64,000 bases of DNA from Semisulcospira habei. Its lineage: Eukaryota; Mollusca; Gastropoda; Semisulcospiridae. Of this stretch, positions 45,401-57,400 are shown piece by piece. The notes under the pieces are model-generated. The model had not been told where the DNA came from and did not search any database. It saw only the letters and a program-made list of their open reading frames with translations. The stretch spans positions 162,500,876 through 162,564,875 of the forward strand of contig BTPG01000002.1 in NCBI GenBank assembly GCA_036245525.1. Reading direction: 5' to 3'. The first letter of the stretch is position 1. Each line of letters begins with the position of its first letter. A program made the position numbers and the translations under genes.

Positions 45401-48400
45401 ATACAACTCGCATCAACAACTGAAGTACAACTACAAGAGGTGGATTTTGCCTCTGACTTTTTAAACAATTAACGGAATAAGCAAAGCAAAAACAGGGAGT
45501 TAAAGTAACCTCAATTTGTTGTTGCACAATGTACACAGTTTTGTGGTTTGTGTAACTGTAACTGTAAGTTACAAGTGTACATACATCCAGAAATAAATTT
45601 CAGTCACAAGAACACTCACCAACAAAATCCATGATGTTCATGTTGCGAATTTCCTGTAGAAAAACAAATAGTAAAGATGTGAATAAGGCATTACTGGTAC
45701 ATCAGGAGACAAAAAAAAAGCACGTGTTCGCATAATGACACTGACGTCAGCTCTTCTGTATTTGAGGGCAACAAAGTAAAACTAACAATGCATTATTTTC
45801 TCAAAATGTCATAAGTGACATTATGTCTTCGCGCTGGGACCATATGGCGTTGAGGCGCGTCCCCTGGGTGGTAGATAAGGGGGTCCCTCGCGAGAGTGGT
45901 GCACCGAATGAAATAAGGTGCCGTGAACCAACATGGTCTAAAGGAAGGTGACCCCGACAGAAAACCCCTGGTCCTCTTAGTAAGGGGTTGGGCGTGGGGG
46001 TAGCTTCCCCACCCTGCAAATAAGGAAATAGCTACAAAAACGCCGACGAAAAGACAAACAGCAATTCCTTTTCTTGCAGGAGGAAGGTTCTTCTACCAGA
46101 AAATCTATGACATCCTGTGGTGAAAGCCGGAAGTCTTCGGAAGCCACATGACCGAGCCGCCTCTCTCTATCCAGGGACACAACCATGGGCACATGGAATG
46201 TCAAGACCATGTACCAGAGCGGCAAGGCCGCCCAGATAGCAGCAGAAATGCAAAAGTACAACCTTTCCTTGCTAGGTATCAGTGAAGCCAGATGGACGCA
46301 GTCTGGCCAGAAAAGGCTGTTAAGTGGGGAGATGATTCTGTATTCAGGTCATGAAGAGGAGAATGCCCCCCATACAGAAGGAGTAGCATTCATGCTGTCA
46401 CCAGTGGCACAGAGAGCACTGATGGGATGGGAACCTCTTGGGCCAAGAATTATCACAGCAGCCTTTAGAACCAAAAAAAAGACCAAGCTGAACGTCATCC
46501 AGTGTTATGCGCTGACTAATGACAGTGACGAGGAAGACAAACAAGAGTTCTACGACCGACTCCAGAGTGCAGTGGACAAATGTGTGGAGCGAGACATCAC
46601 CATTGTCATGGGCGATTTTAATGACAAAATAGGGGAGGACAACACCGGATATAAAGAGGTGATGGGGAGACAGGGACTAGGGGAGATGAGTGAGAACGGG
46701 GAGAGGTTTGTAGACTTTTGTGCTCTAAACAGACTTGTCATTGGAGGCAGCATCTTCCCACACAGAAGAATACACAAAGCAACTTGGGTCTCACCTGACC
46801 ATACTACAGAAAACCAACCAAATAGACCATATCTGCATTAGCAAGAAATTTAGAAGATCCCTTCAAGATGTTCGAGTGAGGAGGGGAGCAGATGTCGCCT
46901 CAGACCACCATCTGCTTACCTTAAGAATAATTCAATAAAGCTCAAGTTAAAGAAAAGCCGCACAGAGACAACAAGAAGACAGCACTATAATGTAGGCCTC
47001 CTGAGAGAGACTGGAGTGAGAGAAGAGTTCAAACTGGTGCTGTCCAACCGGTTTCAAGCGCTTCAGGAGCTAGTAAATGAAGAGGAGGGGGTCACCACAG
47101 AGCAGCAGTGGAAGGCAGTTAGAGAGGCGCTGAACGCAACCTGCAAAGACACAGCGGCAACATGAAACAGCTCTACGACATTACCAGAAGATTGTCGGGC
47201 AAGTATGGCCATACAGAAAGACCAGTAAAAGACAAAGAAGGCAAGCCTATTGCAGACAGAGCAGACCAATTTGACAGATGGGCCGAGTATTTTGAAGAGT
47301 TACTGACCAGACCCAGCCCACCCGACCCCCCAGACATCCAGCCAGCAGAGAATGATAGACCCAGCCGGGAAGAGATCAGAAGAGCAGTGGCATTTTTGAA
47401 GAACGGCAAAGCAGCAGGGCCAGATGGCATCCCAGCGGAGGCTCTGAAAGCAGGCCTAGAGACAACAGTAGAGATGCTGTACGCACTGTTTGGAAAGATC
47501 TGGGAAGAGGAGGTGATGCCGGCTGACTGGAAGGAGGGGTACCTAATCAAGCTTCTCAAGAAAGGCGACCTCAGCAAGTGTTCCAACTACATAGGAATCA
47601 CCTTGCTGTCAGCACCAGGAAAGGTCTTCAACAGGATCATCCTGGAGAGACTGAAGAGCTCCGTTGACCCCAAGCTGAGAGACCAGCAAGCAGGATTCAG
47701 GAAAAACCGATCATGTACAGACCAGATCGCCACTCTCCGCATCATCGTGGAACAGTCTCTGGAGTGGAGCTCCCCGCTGTACGTCAACTTTGTGGATTAC
47801 GAGAAAGCATTTGACAGCGTGGACCGAGAGACTCTGTGGAAACTCCTACGACACTACGGTGTACCCACAAAGCTCATTCACCTGATCAAGAGCAGCTACA
47901 ATGGCATGACATGTCGCGTGATCCACGAAAGGCAGTTCACCAGGGAGCTCCAGGTCAGAACCGGTGTCAGGCGGGGGTGTTTGCTGTCTCCGTTCCTCTT
48001 CCTACTGGCCATAGACTGGAGAGGACCACAGAGCACAGACTAAGTGGAATACAGTGGACACAGCTTGACAACCTCGATTTTGCAGACGACTTGGCTTTAC
48101 TGTCCCACACTTATCAACAAATGCAGGACAAGACCACGAGGTTTGCTGACATCTCGTCCCAAGTGGGCCTCACTATCCACAAACAGAAAACAAAGACAAT
48201 GAGGCGGAATGCAACCAGGGAAGAACCAGTCTTGCTTGCTGGCACCCCGTTGGAGGAGGTGGAGTCCTTCACCTATCTCGGGAGCATCATAGACAAAAAA
48301 GGTGGCACTGATGCAGAGCACGAATCGGTAAAGCCAGAGCAGCCTTTCTCCAGTTGAAAAAAGTGTGGAGTTCCAGAGAGCTGTCATAACACACCAAAGT

Positions 48401-51400
48401 CCGGATTTTCAACTCCAACGTAAAAGCAGTTCTCCTATATGGAGCAGAGACTTGGAGATTGACAAAAACCATAGTCAACAGAGTACAGATCTTCATAAAC
48501 AGTTGCCTTAGAAGAATTTTGAAAATCCAATGGCCAGAGAAGATCAGCAACGTAAGACTCTGGGAGAGAACAGAGCAGATAACAGCAGAGAATGAAATTG
48601 GGCGAAGAAGATGGGGATGGATTGGTCACAGTCTCAGAAAGCCAGCTTCCAGTATCACTAGGCAGGCATTGTCATGGAACCCCCAGGGAAAGAGGAAAAG
48701 AGGCAGGCCGAGAAACACCTGGCGTCAAGACCTCCAAGCAGACATCTAGAGACTGGGAACCACCTGGAGTAAAATCGAAGAAGCACAGGACAGGAGTCGC
48801 TGGAGGTCTCTCGTTGACGGCCTATACCTGGGGAGGGTTGACAGGCGTAAGTAAGTAAGACATTATGTACTGGTCACACATTGCCATTAAACAAAAAAAA
48901 TTTAAAAAATGCATTTTTCTTTAAAAGGTATTTTTTCGAAAAATACTTACCGATGACATGACCTTATGGGAGATGTCTACTACTTACGCAATTCTAGCCT
49001 AAGAGCTCGATGTGTTACCACACAACCCGGGAGGCACTCGGGGAACCCCGAGGGGGCCGAGAGTTATCTCCCGATACTTCCCATCTGGGACAGAGTACCC
49101 ATAGTCCTTCAGTCAGGATACTTAGCTTACCAGCGGCAAGCGGGGCAGGTGGGAGGGTCGTCCGAGTCATGTCATCGGTAAGTATTTTTCGAAAAAATAC
49201 CTTTTAAAGAAAAATGCATTTGTTTCTTCAAAAACATTACCGATGACATGACCTTATGGGAGAATGGCGAAAAGGAGGAGGGTGCCGCGCTCTAGCACAC
49301 CTGAGGCCCCAAGGGCCGTCCTCCCAACCGCAAACTCCCGACAACTCTAGGAAGGTATAAGCGACGGCGCTGAAGCGCCAGGAGGGAGGAGAGCCCCCCC
49401 CCCCCGGGATGTCCCCCACCAGAGCGAGTAACCTCGCTAGGCTGACAGAACTCTGCGATCGAGAGCACCTGCGCGCCAGCCCTCCAATAGCCACGATGAG
49501 GGCAGCCCAGTTCCTGACGGCTGTGGCGTTCATGGCCCTGCACGTAGCTGATTGGTCGTAATTAGCCTCTAAGCTCCCTGAGGGAGGGATCCTGGACTTT
49601 GGATCGTATGACTGAGCGTAGACAGGAGGATCGACTGCCCTGTAGCTTCAGAGCTGCCGGGCACGGCCAAGAAGCGTGCGCGTCCGCCCGGACGGCTATG
49701 TCGTCGTAGGCATACGTGAGGCAAGCTCAGGCTATCCTGCCTAGTCTCCTGGGGATAAGTCTACCAGCTGGGGTCAGCAGGGTCGGTAGGGGAGAGGTGA
49801 CGGACGCCGTCCAAGAGCACAATGCCTCGCCAACTTCATCGTAGAGGCGTCAAGTTGGGGAAGCGGGCCGTAGCGAGGCTTCGACCGCTGCCCATGCGCA
49901 GACTCCAGCGTTGAGGGTCTGTCGCAAACCGCCAAGGTGCCGGGGTAGGCGCTCCAGCAAGGCGGAACAGTGACCATCGCGGCTGCATGCGGACCTAGTA
50001 GAATGCGGGAAGCAGTAGCGGGGGGTCCGTGGCGAGCTGAGGGGAAGGAGGTTCAGGACCGGTGCCAGGGAAAGGGGTGACCAACAGGACGAGAGGAGGA
50101 TCCTTCCCAGGCTAGGTCAGAGCGTTGGCATCTCGTCCAGGAGGGCTATATCCCACGAAGGCGCGGGGAAGCCAGAGATCCCACCTTGCGGCGAACAGGT
50201 CCACTAAGCCATCTCGCCGATCCTCCGAAGGTATCCTCGTGCATACCGAGTGAAGCAACTGGTTCCATCGGGGAAAAGGCTGGCGCAGACCTCCCACGAG
50301 CCGACCTCCTAGTCCGTGTCGGATCCAAGCCGTTCACGCTCTTGTCCTCGAGGTCCGGAGGCTAGGCTGGACCTCGAGAAGAACCACGGAAGTAGGGGGC
50401 GTAGCTATAGCAGCCGGGCTGCGAGACGACCGACGGAGAGTAGAGCCGACTTCTGAGCAGTGGCTAGGCCCTTCCACCGCGAGCACCGCCGCAGCCGTAC
50501 CACCTGTCCAAACTCCGGCGTACCCCTGTGCGCCCAATGGGGATGTCGAATAGGTTAGGCACCCGGGAGACGGCGCTGCGCTTTGGTTCCACAGTGTCCA
50601 TGGGTAGGTTGAGGACCCCCGGTGAATCCAACGGAAAACCGAACAGGAGCGGAGCCTACATCAGCGGTGACTCCTTCGCAGGTGAACCGAGGAACGTTGT
50701 GGAGGCCGAGTGCACGGGTAACTGGAGTCAAGGGTCGGCAGCTCCGGAAGAAGGCGCAGCCCAAGATCTGGAGGCGGAGCCGAAGACCACCTGCGCGGAC
50801 CGCATCCCATCGCCATCTGGCACCAGCGTAAGCGCAACCAAGGTCCTAGCAGCCTCCTCCGGTCTGCTCCCCGAAGTGAAGTCCAGGAACTCCGAAGAAC
50901 CTGGGTCAGCCGAGTCGTCAGCACAGGGGGTCCTTCCGCGGCCAGACGCCCTGCCAGGGGCCAGGAGCCGTCCACTGGAGAACGAAGAGCAGGGTAAGGA
51001 GCTCCCCGATCCCACGCAGTGTAGGTTGTTACGGACGAGAGAGGTCATCTAGTCCAAGAAGAGTCAAGAGCGGATCCGCAGCCGGTAGGGGCAGGCAAAC
51101 TCCTGAGACCTCCCGAGAACCGGTCCCGCCGAGGGAAGCCAACAGCTGACCACTCCAAGGAGGGCGAAGCAAGAAGCTCCGGGAACCGAGAGAAGAAGCG
51201 CAGGGTAGTCGAAGCGCCTGTCACGAAGTGCGGCAGCCGCGGCCAACTCCGAGCTGTATCCGAGAGGGCACCAGTGGAGACAGAAGCCGAAGCGCTCGCA
51301 GACCTGTTTACCCCCAGTGTGAAGTCAAAACCCTTCCAACTGACTAAGGGTAATTTGGATCTCACGCGTAAAAGGTCACAAGCTAGTGAGTAGTCAGATC

Positions 51401-54400
51401 TCCAAAGGTGTATATAGTGTATAACTGTGTAGAAAGTGTACATGTAAGTGTAACCCAAGCAAATATGTGTACTTTAACCCCCAAGTGTAGGTAAACAGGT
51501 CTGTGCTAGGCGAAGTAACGACAGCGTCCTCCCCGAGGATCCACCGGAGGGGGTCGAGCGTCCAGAAATGGAGCGACTGCAGCCAGGCGCCCTGGGACGG
51601 AGCACGAAGAAGGGGAAATGGCTGAGTGAGGGGAGAGGAATGGGATGAACGGCAGCCGGACGCGAAGGGGACCGACGAGCGAGACGGGACAGGATCCCTG
51701 GAGCGACGTGAAGAACGGCAACTCGTAAGCACGCCCGCAGTGGAGAGAGCGGAGTGTAGACGTAGAGTGCTCGAGGAGTGACTCCAACGATGGCGAACCG
51801 TAGCGGACGAGCATCCCATGGAGCGGTCCCTCCTTGCGTGTAGGAGTTCGAGAGAGGAGGTCCAATGTTGCCGAGAGGATCCCAAATCGTGCCGTGAAAG
51901 TGTACGCGTGCGTGAATGTCTCCGCGAACCGAGCTCTATGGCGAGGTGGGCTCGCTGCCGGCGAGGAGACTCCGCGTAGGAGCCAGCGGGCTTTCTAGGA
52001 GACGAGCGGGGATCGGCATTGGATCAAGGACGGAATGGCGCACGTCCCTCGGCACCGAGCTCCGTGCCGGTGCTGGTTTTCTGTCTGTCATAAGGTTTGT
52101 TCTTGGTGCGTTCCCTCCTAGGAACGACCGCATCGATCAACCCACTCCGTGTACTGGAACGTTGCAACCGGCGTGGTGATCTCTCCCCAAGATCGTCAAG
52201 GAATCGAGCGGTAAGAACGGAGACTGGAACCTCTGTCTAGCCGGCTGTCACCAACAGGACTCTGTAACCACTAGCAGCCGGCTCAGTGTGTCTCCCGACG
52301 AGCAGCGCTGTCCTGGTGGAGCCCCCTCCAGGGAGCGAGGGCGGTGCCAGCATACCCGCTCCGAGCGCGATAACCTGCGCCTCGTCATCGGCTGCCTGGA
52401 CGGCTTCCAAGCTGACCTTGAGCGGTGTGTGGGTTCCGTACTGTGCGCCCAGCGGATTCCATTTGTGCCGAGACGATGCATGCGTGCGAGAATGTCTCCG
52501 CGAACCGAGCTCTATGGCGAGGTGGGCTCGCTGCCAGCGAGGAGACTCCGCGTAGGAGCCAGCAGGCTTTCTAGGAGACGAGCGGGGATCGGCATAGGAT
52601 CAAGGACGGATAGCGCACGTCCCTCCGCACCGAGCTCCGTGTCGATGCGGGCTTCCTGTCTGCCACAATGTTTGGTCCTGGTGCGTTCCCTCCTGGGAAC
52701 CACCGCATCGATCAACCCACTCTGCACACTATACTGACGCGTCCGGCATGGTGATCTCTCCGTCATCTCGTCGGAACTCGAGCGATCGTAGTACCGGGAA
52801 CAGCAGCCGGTATTTCAGCAGGTCTGGAACCAGTCACAGGTGCCGGGCGAACTCGCCAAAGGAAGCCCCAAGTAGCGCCCAGCGCCGTTCCGGTCACGTG
52901 GAGCAGACGTCACACCAACGTTCGGAGGTACATCCGGCACATGGTAGACAGACCTTGTGCGAGTCCGACGGTCACTGGAATCCTCCATGTAGTGAGCAGG
53001 TCGTCCAGAGACCACTGCAACATATAAAAACCGAAGGCACGCGGGCGTGGGCCTGAGGGACCCTGCCCTGGTAAGGTTAACCTTCGCAACACATCATGCA
53101 CAACAACTCAAGCATGTCATGACAAGTATAGGCCTGAAGCAAGCGGCAGGCACAGTAACCTTAGTCGGAGTGGTGCCCTCCGCTGAACACCGGCGCTGTA
53201 CTATAGCGACGGGCCTCCAGGTGCAGCTTTGATCGTAGTTTTATGTTGCCTATACAGGCCATTAATCTCCTTTGGACCGTAATTTGTATTCACATGCACA
53301 AGCCTTAGGCAAGGAGGAATTTAACCAAAGAGCATATACTAAAGTGTTCAGGAGACATAGGGCTGTCTTAGCACTCTGTTTCCGTCAGGTAGGTTCGGGT
53401 TGGGATGAGGTCACTGGCGCCGGCCCTTAGCTGCCTAGGCGACGGGCTCCACCCGTCCGAAAGCAATGTCCATTTCGTAGCTCTGTTCCTGTAACTTGCG
53501 GAACGAGCGCATGCATAAATGTGAGCAGCACCTGTGGCGGCAAGCCAAACTTTTTTTTTTTTTTTTTTTTTACAGCCACAAAAAGGTCATCTTGGACCTT
53601 AAAAAACGGCAGCAAGGCGTGGCGACCAGTGGCCCTGCGCTCAAGTAGGCAAACGCCTGACATCCAAGAACAGAAACATGTGATGCCAAGTATAAAAGTG
53701 CACAAGAATGTTCACCCACCAGCCAAATCGTGTACCTAATAAGCCCCCGAGTAAGGTAACAGGGCTGCATTACGCAAACCAGGCATTACGTGACCGACAC
53801 AGTACCAAAGTAAGCGTCGGCTCTCGCCACACTCACCAACGCAATGCGTCAAGGAAATGCTGGAGCATAACACATTCCCCGAACCCCACAAGGTACAAAA
53901 AGAGTAGGTGATGAACAAGTGAGTAGGTAAGCGCCCGAATAAAGTTAGACTTAACTGTCACCGATCTTTCCCACCACTCCCATTCCATTAGAGGTTTTAA
54001 CCGCGAGGAAAAGGTGCTCTGCATCGCTAGACGCCATCTTGGAAAACGAAGCTGACCACCTGTGGATCTGAGCCGTTTAAGAATGACCGTTCCAGCTAAA
54101 AAACGTCTCATTCCTTTCCTCACGCGTAAACGCCCTCTTTTGAGAAAGGGAGATTTTGACCCTGTTAAATAATAATGCCACACCAACACGGAAGGAGATA
54201 GGGAACGGGCGCGAGGCCCGCCAAGTAAAAGTCAAGAATCTTGGCGCAAAGCAACCGCGCCGAAGAAGACCGCCTTCGAGCCTGCTCAACCAGTGCCCAG
54301 CGCGGGGACCGGCCGAGGGCCAACCCAACTACCTTACCTTTTCCCGGAACGGGACCGGGGAAGGGGGGAGAAAATCTCAACCAAGGCACGCGCGGCGAAG

Positions 54401-57400
54401 TCACAGCGAAGCAGACAGCACAGCCCAGGCCGGAACCAAGAAGCCAAAGGGCAGCTGCCAACGAAAAGGGGACACCAGAGCCACGCGAGGCACAGGGAGG
54501 ACGGACGAAGAAGAATTCAAGCGAAGAACCCAGGCCGTCGACGACCGGCGACCCGGTCGAAAATCCCAAGTCCGTAGGCTAGAGCAAACACGTCTGAACA
54601 GCGTAAGCCTAAGTAGACTGACTGAAGGACTATGGGTACTCTGTCCCAGATGGGAAGTATCGGGAGATAACTCTCGGCCCCCTCGGGGTTCCCCGAGTGC
54701 CTCCCGGGTTGTGTGGTAACACATCGAGCTCTTAGGCTAGAATTGCGTAAGTAGTAGACATCTCCCATAAGGTCATGTCATCGGTAATGTTTTTGAAGAA
54801 ACAAATGGTGAAAATTTCTTAGTGCCAGATTGTGATATCTGTGCATCTCAGACACAGAACTGTCCATTTTCAATATTTTTTTCCATCTAGGCAGTTTAGA
54901 GGATGCACTGTGCATAATAGTTTAAAGGTGATGTGCAATATTCAGTGCAGGTTGGCACAAACTACTCTGGCTCATAATAATAATAATAATAATAAATAAT
55001 ACCGTTATTTAGGTGCTTTTTCTCAATTTTGGGGGCAAATCGACTCAAAGTGCCGTGAACTGAAACCCAACACGCACACTCACGTAACAGACACGGATTT
55101 ACGCCATTTAAGACAAACACAGTACAAGACAGACGAAGGGCCAGTTTAGCTACTGAAGTTACAGAGATTTTTGATCGCTTGTATTTGAAATTTGTAAAGT
55201 GGCCTGAAACCGGTACCAAAGTGTGGGGGGAATTAACACGGCTGATCCTTATCTTGATCTCAAATGTCACAGCTCAACAGTTGCTTGATTCATATCTTGA
55301 ACTGAAATGTCACAGCTCAGTTAGTTGGTTCAAGAAAATGGTGCTGTTTTCATGAGACACCCTGTGAATAAAAAAAAAATAAAAAAAATTATGGTATTTA
55401 TAATGCGCCTATCTTATAATAATTATAACTCTAAGTGCGCACTCACAACTCGCGCACGCATGTGCACGTTTTAGACAATGACTCACGTACCACAAATACA
55501 TTACAACAGTCAGCTTGGAGTGGTGAGTGTGGTGATATAGTGATAGAACTGTTGAAAGAGGTGAGTTTTGAGGGCGGACTGGAAGGAGGAGAGAGTGTTT
55601 CTGGCGGAGAGTGTTCCAGGTGGATGGACCATAGACAGAGAAGGAGCAGGGGCTGAAAGTGCTGAGTTTGGTGCGGGGGATGTGGAGGCGGAGAGGGTCG
55701 GAAGAGGAGCGCAGGGAGCGGGAAGGAGTGCAGGGGTGAAGTAAGTTGGAGAGATAGGTAGGAGCGTAGTTGTTCAGGGATTTGTAGCAGAGAGACAGAA
55801 TCTTATATTGGATGCGTTGGGGGATGGGGAGCCAGTGAAGGAGTTTGAACAGGGGAGTGATGTCGTCGGAATTTTTCTTTCTGAGGACGAGGCGGGCAGC
55901 ATTGTTCTGGGCGAGTTGGAGAGTGAAAGTGGTGGAGTGAGGGAGGCCGGAAAGGAGAGAGTTGCAATAGTCGATGCGAGATAAGATGAGAGAGACAGCA
56001 AGTTTGGTGGCAGCTTCGGTGGTGAGGTATTTTCTGATCCGACTGATGCGACGGAGGTGGAAATAGCATGCCTGGGCCGTGGCGGAGACGAAGCTGGTCA
56101 TGGAAAGAGAGGAATCGAGGATAATGCCGAGGTTCTTGGCCGAGTCAGAGGGAGATGGGGGTGCTGTCGAGTTGAAGGTGGAGCGAGGGAGGGAGCTGCG
56201 AAAGTTTCTGGCGAGTGCCAGCACAAACACACTGTGGAGCACAAACACACTAAAGCAGAGGGGAGGGATGCTCCTTGCAGCCAGACTCCATGACTGATAT
56301 TGTGACAAGTGGTTTCACTTACCAATGGCATAGCATTCAGCTGTACGCCGACCTCGTTCTCGATGATGCGTTGCAGCGTGATCTTCTCAGTTCTGATTTT
56401 GTCTAGTCTATTTTTCACTGCAGGAAAAATCAGTACACGTTACAAAGAGCATCAAGAAAAAATTCTGTGTTGTAGCATGTTTATGCCCAGGCCAATCAGG
56501 GTGAAGATACTTAGAACTGACACATACAGTAACATTGGGCTAATGCATGTTTTGGAATACCTGTGAGGATTCTTTGTGATCGTAGTTAATTCTCCTAAAG
56601 CTAATATTTTATTTCAGTGAACTTCTATGCTGATTGATTTACATCATTAATTTAACTGTAAAATTTTATTCATGGCACAGAGGTTTTGTCATCTGGGTTG
56701 CAGCGAGTCAGCAGTCATGGACAAAAAAATTCTGATCCTGTTCTATACAAATTTTATTGAAAGTGTTTTGTCTTTTTCTTTTATCTGTTGGTATTTCAAC
56801 TTGAGTATCAAAAACAAAAATGCGCTGGACAAGATTGTAAGGGTCGCATCAAAAATTATTGGTGAAAATCAAAGAAGCTTGCAGTGTTTTGTAGGGAGAC
56901 AAATGGTGAAAAATGCATACTGTATTCTGGATAGCAATGATCATGTACTGACCGCCGAGTTTGATCGTCTCCCCTTGGGACGTCGGTTCCGCTGTCCAGT
57001 GTGTACATCAAACAGATGAAATTTTCTTTTGTTCCTACTGCAATTCGTCTCATTAATGACCCCCAAGTGTGAGTGTGATATATGCGTTGTTGTTGTTTTT
57101 TTTAACATAAATTTTATTTTATTAATGTTGTGCTGTTTTTAAATACATTAGATTTTAATTTAATTGTTTGTATCATTATTGTGTGCATATTTTAAAGTAA
57201 GTTTTGTGTCAATTTAAGTGACTGAGCCTCTCAGACCACTTTTAATTGCCCCTCATGGGATAAAATTTATTGAATTGAACTGAATGATGTCTTGCATCAA
57301 GTGTGTGACAGCGTCACCATGCGTGTATGACTGTGGCCGTACACTATGGGTATCTTTTGCTCAGTTCGGCATAGATACACTCACTGTTGACTGTGCACAC

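Noticed and set aside
50528..51052. 174-codon ORF in the GC-rich element as a real gene
   Set aside because: Arg/Glu/Ser/Pro-rich composition follows base bias; overlapping frames of similar length exist on the other strand, and no motif is visible.
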